Source: Eubacterium sp. | GTDB taxonomy: Bacteria; Bacillota; Clostridia; Acetivibrionales; DSM-1351 | Length of the DNA: 32,560 nt | Direction of reading: 5' to 3' | Assembly: GCA_029266335.1 (NCBI GenBank) | Contig: JAQSXC010000089.1 | Location: 1 to 32,560, forward strand | In this document: one piece after another, positions 1 to 10,154 of the stretch | Layout: the number at the start of each line of letters is the position of its first letter | Position numbering within the stretch: position 1 is the first letter of the stretch | Notes under the pieces: model-generated | What the model saw: the letters and a program-made list of their open reading frames with translations, nothing else | The model's database searches: none | What the model was told of the DNA's origin: nothing | Position numbers and translations under genes: made by a program

Positions 1-31
1 AGCCGGATAAGAACAGATTGGAGAATTATAT

Positions 32-403
32 ATGGAAAATGAGCAAATCAAGCTTTTTGACAGTGAGATAAAAATAATGGAGCTTTTATGGGATAATGGT
101 CTTACCACGGCTAAAGAGCTGACTTTGCTGGCTCAGCAAAAGATTGGCTGGAACAAAAATACTACTTATACCATTATTAAAAAACTGGTTGAGAAAAATG
201 CCGTCAGGAGGGATGAACCCAATTTTATGTGTACTCCGCTCATTACCAGGGAACAAATTCAATTGGCTGAAACCTCCAACTTGATAAATAAATTATATAA
301 AGGCTCAAAGAAATTGTTTTTTGCATCATTTATAGGAAAAGAAGAGTTAAGCAAGGAAGAAATCGATGAATTGCGGCGCATTATCGAAAAAAGTGGTGAA
401 TAG
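32..403 (+). CDS. blaI: BlaI/MecI/CopY-family transcriptional repressor
   Basis: A 123-residue protein of the usual length for BlaI/MecI repressors. Residues about 8-75 form the winged helix-turn-helix, with the family pattern of a short acidic N-terminus, then ELLWDNG, TAKEL and the recognition stretch WNKNTTYTIIKKLVEK. The C-terminal part (about 80-123) is the helical dimerisation tail that is cut by the partner protease in characterised systems. The ATG has a GGAG 8 bases upstream. It is followed by an M56 membrane protease with only a few bases between them, the classic repressor/antirepressor pair. Its own operator would lie left of the window edge and cannot be seen. The regulated target is unknown; no beta-lactamase gene is in the window. 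Confidence 0.9.
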   Translation: MENEQIKLFDSEIKIMELLWDNGLTTAKELTLLAQQKIGWNKNTTYTIIKKLVEKNAVRRDEPNFMCTPLITREQIQLAETSNLINKLYKGSKKLFFASFIGKEELSKEEIDELRRIIEKSGE

Positions 404-421
404 CACGAAATGGAGGCTGAC

Positions 422-1348
422 ATGTTAAACACTGTTTTCTATTCCATCCTGAATATGTCTGTAACGGCGGCAATAATCGGACTACTGATAATGGTTTTGA
501 GGAAAATCCGGCTTATTCCCCGGCTGGGAATCTACTGTCTTTGGACACTGGTACTATTAAAGCTGTTGATTCCTTTTTCAGTATCAAGTAATCTGAGTCT
601 GCTGAATCTGGTCCGCCCTTTTATTAAAAAAGTGGTGTCTGTTCCGGGAATTGAAGAGGATAGTATCAAAGTCAGTATGACGAACTCCATAGGTACCGCT
701 GAAACGTATTTTCCCGTTACCTATAAAACCCAACAATTGGAAAGTTTATTTGGGGCAGCAGCATCTATCTGGATTATAGGCGTATTGAGTTCAATAATTA
801 TCGTATCGGTATTATATTATCTTGCAAACAGACAGCTTGGAAGTGTAATCCCGATCAGAGACAATATCTTCACGGGAGAAAAGGTGGAAGTTCCTTTGGT
901 ACACGGCATTTTCAGACAATGCATCATAGTGCCGGAAATGTATTTAAATGACCTGAGATTAAAATACATAGTCCTTCATGAACAAATCCATGTTAGGAGA
1001 CATGATAATTTACTGAGGGTATTGGCAGTAATTACGGCGTGCTTTCATTGGTTTAACCCTTTTGTGTGGATTTTTCTCAAGCGTTTTATAGATGATATGG
1101 AGCTTACTTGCGATTTAGCAGCTGTAAAGAAATTGTCTGCTGACGAAAGAAAGAGATATGCAGGGACTTTGGTGGAGGTTGCCTCAGGACACGGATTTCT
1201 GATGTCAGCAGCCTTTGGTAAGTCAAATGTCAAGGTGAGAGTAATGAATGTACTCACCTATAAAAAATTATCAGTATTGGCGCTGACGGTAACGTTGATT
1301 TTTGTTGCAGCTCTATCAGCCATACTTCTTACAAATCCAATTCGTTAG
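422..1348 (+). CDS. M56-family membrane metalloprotease (BlaR1/MecR1-like antirepressor), short form
   Basis: A predicted 308-residue membrane protein with hydrophobic segments near residues 8-25, 38-55, 110-135 and a last one near 285-305. The zinc protease motif HEQIH (HExxH) is followed by VRRHDN, and downstream by HWFNPFVW and MELTCD, the conserved M56 core with the third zinc ligand. An earlier ATG at 410 is in frame, but the GGAGG at 412-416 lies inside that version and is 5 bases before ATG 422, so 422 is the better start. The protein stops just after the last membrane segment: the extracellular penicillin-binding sensor domain of true BlaR1/MecR1 (about 580-600 residues) is absent. 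It probably cleaves the upstream BlaI-like repressor in response to an unknown envelope signal. Confidence 0.85.
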   Translation: MLNTVFYSILNMSVTAAIIGLLIMVLRKIRLIPRLGIYCLWTLVLLKLLIPFSVSSNLSLLNLVRPFIKKVVSVPGIEEDSIKVSMTNSIGTAETYFPVTYKTQQLESLFGAAASIWIIGVLSSIIIVSVLYYLANRQLGSVIPIRDNIFTGEKVEVPLVHGIFRQCIIVPEMYLNDLRLKYIVLHEQIHVRRHDNLLRVLAVITACFHWFNPFVWIFLKRFIDDMELTCDLAAVKKLSADERKRYAGTLVEVASGHGFLMSAAFGKSNVKVRVMNVLTYKKLSVLALTVTLIFVAALSAILLTNPIR

Positions 1349-1498
1349 ATTTGGATATAAGGTTGAAAATCGACAGGTTTCATTATTATTTTTCAGGGTG
1401 AATGTAATTTGGAGATTAATAACTAAAAAAGCACTTGAATTATGTGAATTTGTTACAAAGATACCCTTTTTTTTGTGACATTTGATGGTAAAAATTAC

Positions 1499-1527
1499 TT
1501 GATTTAATGGATTTGGTGAAGTATTAT
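1499..1527 (+). promoter_or_regulatory. Putative sigma-A promoter for first chemoreceptor
   Basis: TTGATT at 1499-1504 and TATTAT at 1522-1527 are separated by 17 bases, about 60 bases before the chemoreceptor start at 1588. The rest of the gap from 1349 to 1587 shows nothing else I can name, apart from a run of eight T at 1467-1474. Confidence 0.45.
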
Positions 1528-1587
1528 AGAAACTATAGAGAATAGTGTCGAATCACTAAATTCAATTAGGATTGTGAGGAGAATAAA

Positions 1588-3846
1588 ATGGATATTAAGC
1601 CGGTTCTATCAAAAATCAAGTCGGTTTTTTCATCAGTTGCATCATCGGCTACATCTTTAGTAAAAAAGGTACATAAAGGGAAGGCAAGTAACACAATCAA
1701 TAATGTTGGTGAGTATAAAAACAAGGTCGTTTCAAATTTCGCTGTGTCCTCAAGTAAATCTATAGTTTTAAGAAAATTCCGAATTCAAACCAGACTGATT
1801 GCTTCATTTGTAATCCTGCTTGTAGCAATGCTGCTGATAACCGGAATTTTTTCTTACAGCAGCTCAACAAATACCATAGATGATAAAGTTAAGACATATT
1901 CTCTCCAGGTGACCGGTCAGACAAGTATCGTCCTGGCCAATGAAATAAATCGCATAGAAGATTATATTATTGATATAGGATTGTCAACTACCGTTCAGGA
2001 TGTATTAGGACAGGTCAATATAACTGATGAGTATGAAAAACTTATGCAATCAAGAACCATTTCGGATTTTCTTACCAATAAGTTTATTACATCCAAAGAT
2101 ATAGATTACTGTGCTATTATGCGCGGAGAAACCTTTAAACAGGTAGAGGCCTACAATACATCGACTATTAGCCTGGATCTGGATGCTGTTGCTAAAAAGG
2201 ATCTCAAGCAATTGGAATGGATCGATTTCAAGATTACAAGATCAGGAAAGGAAGATACGCTTTACGGAATACAAAAAAATGTTAACTCCATGGCAAGCGG
2301 AGATGTAGCTGCAAAAATGGTATTGATACCGAAAGCAAATTTTCTGGCAAAAGCATTCAACAATCTTGATATCGGAAAAGATGAAAAAACCCAAAAGCCT
2401 TTTCCTATATTTGTTATAGACTCTAAAGGAAATATTATTTCATCAAGGGATACAGAATTATATCCTTTAAGACAAGCTCCGGATACTGCAAAACTTATTT
2501 CTTCTGAAATCAGCACAGATATGAAGAAGAAAACTGATGCTAAAATGAAATTTGACCAAAGAAAATCCGGAAACCTGGAATTAAATTTATCCGGTATGTC
2601 AAGTTTGGTTTCATATTCTCAAATAGCCGAAAACAAGGATTGGTATGTTGTAACAGTTGTTCCGTATAAATTCCTGAACAGTGATGCCAACAGTCTTAAA
2701 ACTAAAATAATAATAATTGGTGTCTTGTGTCTGGCATTTGCTTTAGTTTTATGTTTAGTTATTGCGAGAAGTGTTTCAACTCCGTTGAACAGATTGGTAC
2801 ATACTATGGCAAAGGCTAAAGAGGGAGATTTGACAAGTCATATTGAGGATTACGAAAGTGACGAAATCGGAGAAGTATGCAGAAATTACAATGAAATGCT
2901 CTCCAATATAAATACTCTTATATCCCAGGTCAGAAGGACTTCATTGAATGTTGTAAGTGCTGCCGGAAAAATAGCTGCTGCATCCGAGGCGGCCTTTACC
3001 TCATCTGAGCAGGTTTCGGTGACGGTAGAGCAGATAGCAAAGGGTGCAACCGACCAGGCCAATGAAATAAATGGAAGTGTCAGCCATATGGATAAGCTTT
3101 CAGAGGGTATTACCTATGTTGGTGATGATGTAGCCCAGGTTATTACAATTGCCAATAAGATTAACAATTTGAATTCAAATGCCACTAAAACAATAACTGC
3201 GCTGAACATAAAGTCCAACCAGGTCAGCGAAACAACTAACAAGGTTTCCATGAATATAACAGACCTGAGCAATAGTATGAAGGAAATACAAAAGATACTT
3301 AAGATAATGATTGGTATTTCCGAACAGACAAATCTTCTTTCATTAAATGCTTCAATTGAAGCAGCACGTGCCGGAGAGGCGGGCAAAGGCTTTGCAGTTG
3401 TTGCAAATGAAGTTAAAAAGCTGGCAGAACAGTCCAAGGAATTTACAAGCAATATCAACAATATTGTAGCTTCAATTGGTAAGAAGACTAATGATACCGT
3501 TGAAGAAGTTATGAATTCAAATGCCGTTGTTAACGAACAAATAATTGCCGTTAATGATACAGGAGAAATGTTCAAGACAGTATTTACGGCAATGGAAGAG
3601 GTAATAGCCAATATTGCAAGGACTGAAAAATCCGTTGATAACATAATGAAATCAAAGGAAAAAGTTCTGGAGTCAATGGAAAACATATCTGCTGTTGCTG
3701 AAGAATCTGCTGCTACCACTGAAGAGATTTCAGCAAGTACGGAGCAGCAAATGGCATCTGCTGAAGAACTCTCAAGACATGCAGCCGAGCTCAATGAGCT
3801 TTCAGCTGCTTTGAACAGAGAATTGGATAAGTTCAAGACAGAATAG
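1588..3846 (+). CDS. Methyl-accepting chemotaxis protein (cache-type sensor, HAMP, signalling domain)
   Basis: A 752-residue transmembrane chemoreceptor. It has an unusual cytoplasmic N-terminal extension of about 64 residues rich in Ser/Lys, then membrane segment 1 (about 71-89), an extracellular region of about 280 residues that looks like a double-cache sensor, membrane segment 2 (about 374-394), a HAMP linker (395-447) and a long coiled-coil signalling domain. The conserved hairpin tip is visible as [20 protein letters not shown] followed by [18 protein letters not shown], which binds CheW and CheA. The start has GAGGAG upstream. It is a close paralogue of the next gene, so the pair arose by tandem duplication. 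The ligand cannot be read from the sequence. Confidence 0.93.
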   Translation: MDIKPVLSKIKSVFSSVASSATSLVKKVHKGKASNTINNVGEYKNKVVSNFAVSSSKSIVLRKFRIQTRLIASFVILLVAMLLITGIFSYSSSTNTIDDKVKTYSLQVTGQTSIVLANEINRIEDYIIDIGLSTTVQDVLGQVNITDEYEKLMQSRTISDFLTNKFITSKDIDYCAIMRGETFKQVEAYNTSTISLDLDAVAKKDLKQLEWIDFKITRSGKEDTLYGIQKNVNSMASGDVAAKMVLIPKANFLAKAFNNLDIGKDEKTQKPFPIFVIDSKGNIISSRDTELYPLRQAPDTAKLISSEISTDMKKKTDAKMKFDQRKSGNLELNLSGMSSLVSYSQIAENKDWYVVTVVPYKFLNSDANSLKTKIIIIGVLCLAFALVLCLVIARSVSTPLNRLVHTMAKAKEGDLTSHIEDYESDEIGEVCRNYNEMLSNINTLISQVRRTSLNVVSAAGKIAAASEAAFTSSEQVSVTVEQIAKGATDQANEINGSVSHMDKLSEGITYVGDDVAQVITIANKINNLNSNATKTITALNIKSNQVSETTNKVSMNITDLSNSMKEIQKILKIMIGISEQTNLLSLNASIEAARAGEAGKGFAVVANEVKKLAEQSKEFTSNINNIVASIGKKTNDTVEEVMNSNAVVNEQIIAVNDTGEMFKTVFTAMEEVIANIARTEKSVDNIMKSKEKVLESMENISAVAEESAATTEEISASTEQQMASAEELSRHAAELNELSAALNRELDKFKTE

Positions 3847-3862
3847 TGCGCAAGTACTAGTA

Positions 3863-3897
3863 CCAAAGTCCTATTACGATAGGGCTTTGGTTTTTTT
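3863..3897 (+). terminator. Rho-independent terminator after first chemoreceptor
   Basis: A 12-pair stem (3863-3874 with 3879-3890, one G-T pair) with the tetraloop TACG is followed by seven T. It lies 16 bases after the stop codon, so the two paralogous receptor genes are probably separate transcripts. Confidence 0.9.
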
Positions 3898-4009
3898 ATG
3901 ACCTAAAAAGCTTTATTTTTACACACATTGGTGATAAAGTTTGCATTATACAATATTGGAAGTGATCTAGTAATATATGTAGTTTATTTATTAAATCATA
4001 GGAGATCAT

Positions 4010-6172
4010 ATGGATACAAAAGAGAAGAATAGTAAAATCAAGCCTTTCAAAGTATTTTCAAAAGTCGATGGTTTAAAGCAAATAACTCAAATTTTACGGA
4101 AGTCCAGGATACAAACAAGACTTATTGTATCATTTGCAATATTATTGTGCCTGGTGTTACTGGTAACTGGCATTTTCATTTACAGTAGTTCTACAAGTAC
4201 AATAGACAATAAGGTTAAGACGTACTCATTGCAGGTTATGGATCAGACAAGTGTCGTACTGGCAAACGAAATAGACACTGTGGAAGAGTACATAATGGAT
4301 GTGGGCATGTCATCCACAGTTCAGGATAATTTAAACAAGTATGGATCGGACAATACATATGAGCATATATTGAATGCCAGAAACATTACCAGCTATATCA
4401 CAAGCAAATTTACTTCAAGTGATAAAGTTCAGTATTGCAGTCTCTTAAGTGCAGATGATTTATCTGTTATAGCAGAGTATACAACAATTGTCGGTAAGGT
4501 TGACACATCAGGGTTAGCCAAAGGTAATATGAAGGTATTTGAATGGGTTGATTTTCAAGTTGAAAAAGGAAATAATAAAGAAACCCATTACGGAATACAA
4601 AAAAGCATCACTTCCATTGCAAATGGGGGGATTGCAGCTCAAATGATATTGATACCCAAGCCTAATTTTCTATCAAAAGCATTTAATACCCTTGATATCG
4701 GGAAAGATGCTGAGACAAATAAAGAATTCCCTATATTCATAATAGATTCCAAAGGCAATATTATTTCAGCAAGGGATACCGAACTATTTCCATTGAGAAA
4801 AAGTACAGACCTTACAAAGATTATTTCCAATGAAATAAACGCTGATATGAAGAAAAAAATAGATGCAAAAATGAAATTTGAGGAAAGAAAATCAGGAAAT
4901 CTTGAAATGAACCTTTCCGGTGCTTCAAATTTGGTGTCGTATTCTCAAATAGCAGAAAATAAAGAGTGGTATCTTGTAGCTGCTGTTCCTTACAATTACT
5001 TAAACAGTGAGGCAAACAGTCTCAGAAACAGTATAGTATTGATTGGAGTTTTATGCCTTTTGATTGCTCTGATTTTATGTATTGTTATTGCAAGAAGTGT
5101 TTCTATACCATTAGGTCGGCTTGTTCTGACAATGAACAAAGCAAAGAGCGGGGATTTGACAAGTAACATTGAGGATAATGAAAGCGATGAAATCGGAGAA
5201 GTCTGCAGAAATTATAATGAGATGCTTTCAAATATCAATTCTCTTATTTCACAGGTGAGAAGTGTTTCATTGGATGTTACCGGTGCGGCAAACAAGATAG
5301 CTGCTGCTTCAGAGTCCACATATACTTCATCTGGGCAAGTTGCAGTTACGGTTGAGCAGATAGCAAAGGGTTCAACCGACCAGGCTAACGAGATAAATGA
5401 AAGTGTCAGTCATATGGACAAGCTGTCCGAAGGTATAATCTATGTTGGTGATGACGTAGCCCAGGTAATTTCTATAGCTAATAAGATAAAGAGTTTAAAT
5501 GAAAATGCAAATCAGATAATAGATGCATTGAATGCCAAGTCAAAACAGGTGGGTGAAACCACTGACAGGGTTTCCAATAATATTACCGACTTGAGCAACA
5601 GTATGAAAGAAATACAAAAGATACTGAAAATAATGATTGGCATTTCGGAACAGACAAACCTTCTGTCATTAAACGCTTCCATTGAAGCAGCTCGTGCCGG
5701 AGAGGCGGGTAAAGGCTTTGCAGTTGTTGCAAATGAAGTGAAAAAGCTTGCAGAGCAGTCAAAAGAATTTACAGGCAATATTAATAATATTGTAGTATCC
5801 ATTGGCAATAAAACTACCGATACGGTTAATGAAGTTATGAATTCAAATGCTGTGGTTAATGAGCAAATACTTGCTGTAAATGACACGGAGGAAATGTTTA
5901 AGACTGTATTTAATTCTATGGAAGAAGTAGTCTCCAATATTGCCAGAACTGAAAAATCCGTTGATAATATAATGAAATCCAAGGAAAGAGTAATGGAATC
6001 AATGGAAAACATTTCAGCTGTTGCCGAAGAATCTGCTGCTACTACAGAGGAGATTTCGGCAAGTACCCAACAGCAAATGTCTTCGGCGGAAGAGCTGTCA
6101 AGATACGCTACAGAGCTCAATGAGCTGGCAGCAGCTTTAAATATGGAGCTTGATAAATTTAAAACAAAATAA
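4010..6172 (+). CDS. Methyl-accepting chemotaxis protein, paralogue of the preceding gene
   Basis: A 720-residue chemoreceptor with the same architecture as its upstream neighbour: cytoplasmic N-terminal tail of about 35 residues, membrane segment 1 (about 38-57), cache-like extracellular domain, membrane segment 2 (about 342-362), HAMP and signalling domain. The signalling tip is identical by eye to that of the first receptor, while the extracellular half is much more diverged, which suggests a changed ligand range with unchanged output. The N-terminal extension is shorter than in the first copy. RBS AGGAG precedes the ATG. It has its own terminator. Ligand unknown. Confidence 0.93.
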   Translation: MDTKEKNSKIKPFKVFSKVDGLKQITQILRKSRIQTRLIVSFAILLCLVLLVTGIFIYSSSTSTIDNKVKTYSLQVMDQTSVVLANEIDTVEEYIMDVGMSSTVQDNLNKYGSDNTYEHILNARNITSYITSKFTSSDKVQYCSLLSADDLSVIAEYTTIVGKVDTSGLAKGNMKVFEWVDFQVEKGNNKETHYGIQKSITSIANGGIAAQMILIPKPNFLSKAFNTLDIGKDAETNKEFPIFIIDSKGNIISARDTELFPLRKSTDLTKIISNEINADMKKKIDAKMKFEERKSGNLEMNLSGASNLVSYSQIAENKEWYLVAAVPYNYLNSEANSLRNSIVLIGVLCLLIALILCIVIARSVSIPLGRLVLTMNKAKSGDLTSNIEDNESDEIGEVCRNYNEMLSNINSLISQVRSVSLDVTGAANKIAAASESTYTSSGQVAVTVEQIAKGSTDQANEINESVSHMDKLSEGIIYVGDDVAQVISIANKIKSLNENANQIIDALNAKSKQVGETTDRVSNNITDLSNSMKEIQKILKIMIGISEQTNLLSLNASIEAARAGEAGKGFAVVANEVKKLAEQSKEFTGNINNIVVSIGNKTTDTVNEVMNSNAVVNEQILAVNDTEEMFKTVFNSMEEVVSNIARTEKSVDNIMKSKERVMESMENISAVAEESAATTEEISASTQQQMSSAEELSRYATELNELAAALNMELDKFKTK

Positions 6173-6208
6173 TAAAAATATTGTATTAACCAGATAAAAA
6201 ATACCCGG

Positions 6209-6239
6209 AAAAAGATCTGCCTTGAGCAGATCTTTTTTT
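6209..6239 (+). terminator. Rho-independent terminator after second chemoreceptor
   Basis: A 12-pair stem (6209-6220 with 6226-6237, using part of the T tract), loop CTTGA, and a run of seven T at 6233-6239. Core arms are AGATCTGC and GCAGATCT. Confidence 0.88.
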
Positions 6240-6424
6240 GCCAATATTCACTTCTTCTTCACAAATTCACCATAATTTAAACAATAGCTGTTAACAAACT
6301 CTCTATATAATGTCAATAAATAAACTAAAAATGATTAAATAATGAACCTGATTCTTAAACGGTAAAATAATTGTTTGAGAAATTAAAAGTTATTATTTAA
6401 TCATTTCTAAAAGGAGAAATGCAT

Positions 6425-7801
6425 ATGAAGAAAATGGGAATAGCATCTAAAATAGTAACACTGTCAATAATCAACTCTTTAATTGTGGCAGTAGTAAATG
6501 TGGTTGCATCTGTGATTTCAAGAATGGGAAACGGGACACCCGACGCTTCAGCTGCCGATTCTGCAGTTTCACAGGCTGCTTCGGCGGCAGCAGATCCCGT
6601 CCGCAATCAGGGGGAATTTTCATTTCTGCCGCCGACTCAAGTTTTGGTAGGTCTGCTTATATCAATGATAATTGGTATAATAATGGCCTATATAGTCGGG
6701 AAAATAATTTCAAAACCTATTATCACTGTTACTGATATCACTAAAAAGACTGCAGAATTTGATCTGGTTGAGGATATATCTGTGGAAGGAACATTTAAAT
6801 CCAGAGATGAGAGCAGAGAAATGGCTGAAGCCCTGTTGGCAACCAGGACAGCATTAAAAGGAATGGCAGCTAAAGTGCAGAACATATCAAAAAAACTTAC
6901 ATCACATTCTCAAAACCTCAGCAAGACTACCGGAGAGAGTGTCAGCAGTCTGACTCAGGTGGTTTCCACTATAACGGAAGTTGCCGAAGGAAACAGCAGC
7001 CAGGCACATAACATAAATAACATTAACTTTACACTGTCTGAGGTGTCAGGTGTTATTGAAAATATAGCAGTAGAGGCTGCGGATGGTGCAACCAAGGCGG
7101 TTGAATCACTGGAGACAATCAAGGAGGGACAGCAGGCAGTAGATGTACAGGCTGAAAAAATGAAGAAAAATGTTCAAGTTACATATGAAACCAGCAGATC
7201 TATCAATGAATTAAGTGAAATGATATCACAGGTATCCAGTACAATAAAGATTATAACCTCTATAGCCGATCAGACGAATCTTCTGGCACTTAATGCCGCA
7301 ATTGAAGCAGCCAGGGCCGGTGAAGCAGGTAAAGGATTTTCAGTAGTATCCGATGAGATTAGAAAACTGGCAGAAGAATCTGCAAAAGCCGCAAAAATAA
7401 TTATTGATCTAACCAACCGGACCAGTGAAAAAACCGGTCAAGTGGTGGAAAACATAAATACGGCCAATATTCTTATGGATGAACAGCAGGAGGCCCTGAC
7501 TATAACCCAGGTCGCTTATGAAAAAATTAAAAGCTCATTCGGCCACATTGTCAGTGGATTTCAAAACACTGCAGATCAGATAGAGAATGTCAATAAAAAG
7601 TCAAAAACAATATCCGAACAAACCCATGATATGGCAGCTACTGCCCAGCAGACAGCTGCCAGCATGGAAGAGATATCGGCTACCGGACAGGAGCAGCTTG
7701 CTGTAGTTGAAATAATTGCACAATCCTCGAAGGAGTTGTCGGAACTGGCAGAGGAATTAAACAGAGAAATGCGCATTTTTAAAGTGGAAACAAATGATTA
7801 A
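6425..7801 (+). CDS. Methyl-accepting chemotaxis protein with minimal extracellular region
   Basis: A 458-residue receptor. Membrane segment 1 is at about residues 9-29 and segment 2 at about 72-93. Between them lie only about 45 residues, rich in Ala and Ser, too short for a known sensor fold. HAMP and a coiled-coil signalling domain follow, with the tip [19 protein letters not shown] and then [18 protein letters not shown]. An upstream ATG at 6419 is only 2 bases from AAGGAG (6411-6416); ATG 6425 at 8 bases is preferred. It is not a close copy of the two upstream receptors. It may sense something inside the membrane or cytoplasm, or respond via neighbouring receptors in the array; this is inference. 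Confidence 0.9.
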   Translation: MKKMGIASKIVTLSIINSLIVAVVNVVASVISRMGNGTPDASAADSAVSQAASAAADPVRNQGEFSFLPPTQVLVGLLISMIIGIIMAYIVGKIISKPIITVTDITKKTAEFDLVEDISVEGTFKSRDESREMAEALLATRTALKGMAAKVQNISKKLTSHSQNLSKTTGESVSSLTQVVSTITEVAEGNSSQAHNINNINFTLSEVSGVIENIAVEAADGATKAVESLETIKEGQQAVDVQAEKMKKNVQVTYETSRSINELSEMISQVSSTIKIITSIADQTNLLALNAAIEAARAGEAGKGFSVVSDEIRKLAEESAKAAKIIIDLTNRTSEKTGQVVENINTANILMDEQQEALTITQVAYEKIKSSFGHIVSGFQNTADQIENVNKKSKTISEQTHDMAATAQQTAASMEEISATGQEQLAVVEIIAQSSKELSELAEELNREMRIFKVETND

Positions 7802-7927
7802 ACTGAATGACTTTGAGCTTATTTGTGTGTTAGCAATAATGGTTCTAATGTTGAAAAAGCATATTTTTTATATATTAGGGTGTTAAATCCACTCTCAAAA
7901 TTACTTTATTATAGTGAAGGAAAAATA

Positions 7928-8025
7928 CACTAGCAGTCTGAAACATCTAAAAAGTATATTGTCCGGCTAGGAAATTTAACCATCGGCAATATATGAATTT
8001 AGGGGTTACAGACTACCAGATAGTG
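7928..8025. repeat. Palindromic dispersed element, copy A
   Basis: An about 98-base non-coding element with imperfect terminal inverted repeats: the left end (7928-7950, containing CAGTCTGAAACATCTAAA) is mirrored by the right end (8000-8025, containing TTACAGACTACC). It aligns in inverse orientation to a second copy at 13425-13510; by eye I count roughly 67 matches in 81 aligned positions plus a few gaps. No open frame is present. This fits a MITE-like or REP-like element that can fold into a long hairpin. It ends within a few bases of the ribosome binding site of the next gene. Confidence 0.75.
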
Positions 8026-8036
8026 GAGTGAGTTAA

Positions 8037-10088
8037 ATATACACCAGAGTACCAGCAGAAAAAAAGCCCAATCCGTCTTTTGGAGGAAGCAGTACAAATT
8101 CAAATAAGAAACCGCTTACCCGGCGACAGCCTGTAAAAAAACCTAATGTGAGATATACCGATTACACAATACTGATGCAATGGATTCTTACAAATCCTGA
8201 TTCCATAACTCAGGAGGAATTCATGTTCTTTCAAAGTGCTGTCGGTTATCAGCAGGCATTAAGAGTAATGGAAGAAGGAAGGCGCCGGAAACGGGTTACG
8301 CTGCAGGAGGGAATGGAACTAAATAATACTAAAAATCCCGTAAAGGAAGAAGTTGACGGGATCAAAACGGCAGGATACGGTGAAACCAGCGAAAATGTAA
8401 AGAAAATACAGCGGGTCTTAATAAGGATGAATTACTGGACGGGAAAAAGCGGTGATAAGGCTACCGGATACTTTGGTGAGGTTACTAAAGAATCTTTGAT
8501 AAATTTCCAAACGGGCTATATGAAGCTTGGCAAGGGGGAGCTGTATGATAAAAAAGGCAATTATGTGGGGTGTGGACCCAGGACAGCCGGAAGTCTGGAT
8601 AGTCTGTATAAATTACTGAATAATTCTAATGTACCTGAACAGGCAAAAAGTAGTATAATAGAAATTGGAAAAAACAAGAAAACAAATGCTGCTTATGATT
8701 GGGATATAAAAGCAGGTCAGTATAACGGATATGTGAAAGAAGCCCAATTAATCCTTATGAGTCTGGGGCACAAGTTACCCAAATACGGAGCCGATGGAAA
8801 GTGGAGCAGCAGCGGTGGAAAGTGGAGCAGCAGCGGAGAAACTTATGAAGCCATACGGAGTTATCAAACAAACTGTAAAAATGCATTTAATGGTGTGGAT
8901 AAAAACGGACCAACAGAAGGCAAAAAGCAGGTAGAACACTTACAGGGTATCGAACCGACAGGAAAGTTGGACAAGAGTACATATGAAGCACTGGAGAAAG
9001 AAAAAAGCAAAAGGGCAGCAACCAATTTCAATAAAAGTCCTGCAAAGAGAATAGAGAAAGATAATAAGGGGACGGGGAATCCAAAAGAAGATGCGGAAGC
9101 AGAGGTTTTAGCTGAACAGGTATTTAGATTTTATTATACGGAGAACAGAGGGTCATCACCAGCTACTTCTGCAAATACAAAAGTGACTCCTGAGGTTGCT
9201 ATTGAAGTTTTGAAAAATCTTTACAAGGGAGAATTGCCTTGGAGACCTGAACTCTCACAGAATGGTGGCGCTGCGTTTTTTACTACAGAGGGTAACCCAT
9301 ATACAGGAATTGATCCAACGAAAAATTTTAAGATTGATGTTGAATTAGTGATGCCCAAAAATGCACTGGTTTTTGACGAAGCTGCATTACAACAAATATA
9401 CTATAGACACAAGGAAGCAATTAGAGCAGATGCTGAACAAAAATTTAGAAAATACAACAATATCGACTACAATAAACCATTAACATCCAAGCATCGAAAA
9501 TCCTTCGAAAAGTACTACCTTCACAAATGTGCTGAAAGACTAATGTGGGATGAAGTAGGGACAAGAGTTAGAACATCTTCGGTTAAAGTTGGAGAAGTAA
9601 TTTTAAGGAACAGTATGTTTTCAGAACAAGGGGATGGGAAGTTTGCAGTAGTGGCAGACGCATCCAAAATCCAGGTAAAAGGTGGTATAAAAAGGCTATC
9701 ACAACTTGTACAAGAACGTGGAGTTGCAGCTGAACCAGTTTTGCTTGAAACTGCTGAAGCAATGGCCAGTAAGCTTAAATGGGCAGGTAGAGTTCAGACA
9801 GCATTCCGCTACGGAGGAAAAGTTCTAATTGTGGTAGGTGTAGCCGCAGACATTTATAAAGTCTATGTTGCAGAGGATAAGGTTAAGGCGGTAGTTGAAT
9901 CAGCAGGTGGATGGGCAGGTGCTACTGCAGGAGCTGCAGCTTTTGCAGCATGGTGGACTCCAGCAGACCTGGCAGGACCATGGGCATGGGTAGCTCATGG
10001 AGTAGGAACACTTGTTGCTGGAGGAATTGGTTATTGGGTTGGTTCTGAAACTACAAGGACAATTTATGAATTAATAGTTGAGGAATAA
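8037..10088 (+). CDS. Putative secreted polymorphic toxin with two peptidoglycan-binding domains
   Basis: From the GTG at 8148 the protein has 646 residues, but that codon has no ribosome binding site. The frame stays open back to 8037 and reads as a plausible protein start (YTRVPAEKKPNPSFGG). A GGAG at 8025-8028 sits 8 bases before an ATA codon at 8037, giving 683 residues. Two peptidoglycan-binding-like repeats lie at about residues 110-195 (VKKIQRVLIRMNYW) and 220-320. After a linker comes a mixed region with GGAAFFTTEGNPYTG and a C-terminal Gly/Ala-rich hydrophobic stretch at about 597-680 (GWAGATAGAAAFAAWW, GVGTLVAGGIGYWVGSE) resembling glycine-zipper membrane segments at the ends of interbacterial toxins. 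No signal peptide is visible. A HEAT-like protein follows. The toxin call is from architecture and context; killing mechanism unknown. Confidence 0.6.
   Translation: MYTRVPAEKKPNPSFGGSSTNSNKKPLTRRQPVKKPNVRYTDYTILMQWILTNPDSITQEEFMFFQSAVGYQQALRVMEEGRRRKRVTLQEGMELNNTKNPVKEEVDGIKTAGYGETSENVKKIQRVLIRMNYWTGKSGDKATGYFGEVTKESLINFQTGYMKLGKGELYDKKGNYVGCGPRTAGSLDSLYKLLNNSNVPEQAKSSIIEIGKNKKTNAAYDWDIKAGQYNGYVKEAQLILMSLGHKLPKYGADGKWSSSGGKWSSSGETYEAIRSYQTNCKNAFNGVDKNGPTEGKKQVEHLQGIEPTGKLDKSTYEALEKEKSKRAATNFNKSPAKRIEKDNKGTGNPKEDAEAEVLAEQVFRFYYTENRGSSPATSANTKVTPEVAIEVLKNLYKGELPWRPELSQNGGAAFFTTEGNPYTGIDPTKNFKIDVELVMPKNALVFDEAALQQIYYRHKEAIRADAEQKFRKYNNIDYNKPLTSKHRKSFEKYYLHKCAERLMWDEVGTRVRTSSVKVGEVILRNSMFSEQGDGKFAVVADASKIQVKGGIKRLSQLVQERGVAAEPVLLETAEAMASKLKWAGRVQTAFRYGGKVLIVVGVAADIYKVYVAEDKVKAVVESAGGWAGATAGAAAFAAWWTPADLAGPWAWVAHGVGTLVAGGIGYWVGSETTRTIYELIVEE
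8796..8837 (+). repeat. 21-base tandem duplication inside the toxin gene
   Basis: Two units of 21 bases (8796-8816 and 8817-8837) differ only in the last base and encode GKWSSSG twice. The duplication is in frame, in the second peptidoglycan-binding domain, and looks recent. It may lengthen a surface loop. Confidence 0.9.
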
Positions 10089-10154
10089 CGGAAGTTCTAA
10101 GTAATTATTACTTTTGAGAAACCTATGCCAAAATATTTAGAAGGGACGATGACA

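Noticed and set aside
3114-3866. 250-codon open frame on the minus strand inside the first chemoreceptor gene
   Set aside because: It is the antisense shadow of the coiled-coil signalling domain; a similar shadow occurs at 5512-6120 in the paralogue. Product is Ser/Leu-rich and has no ribosome binding site.
6291-6311. TTAACA and TATAAT before the third chemoreceptor
   Set aside because: The spacer is only 9 bases, too short for a sigma-A promoter; no better -35 was found for this -10.
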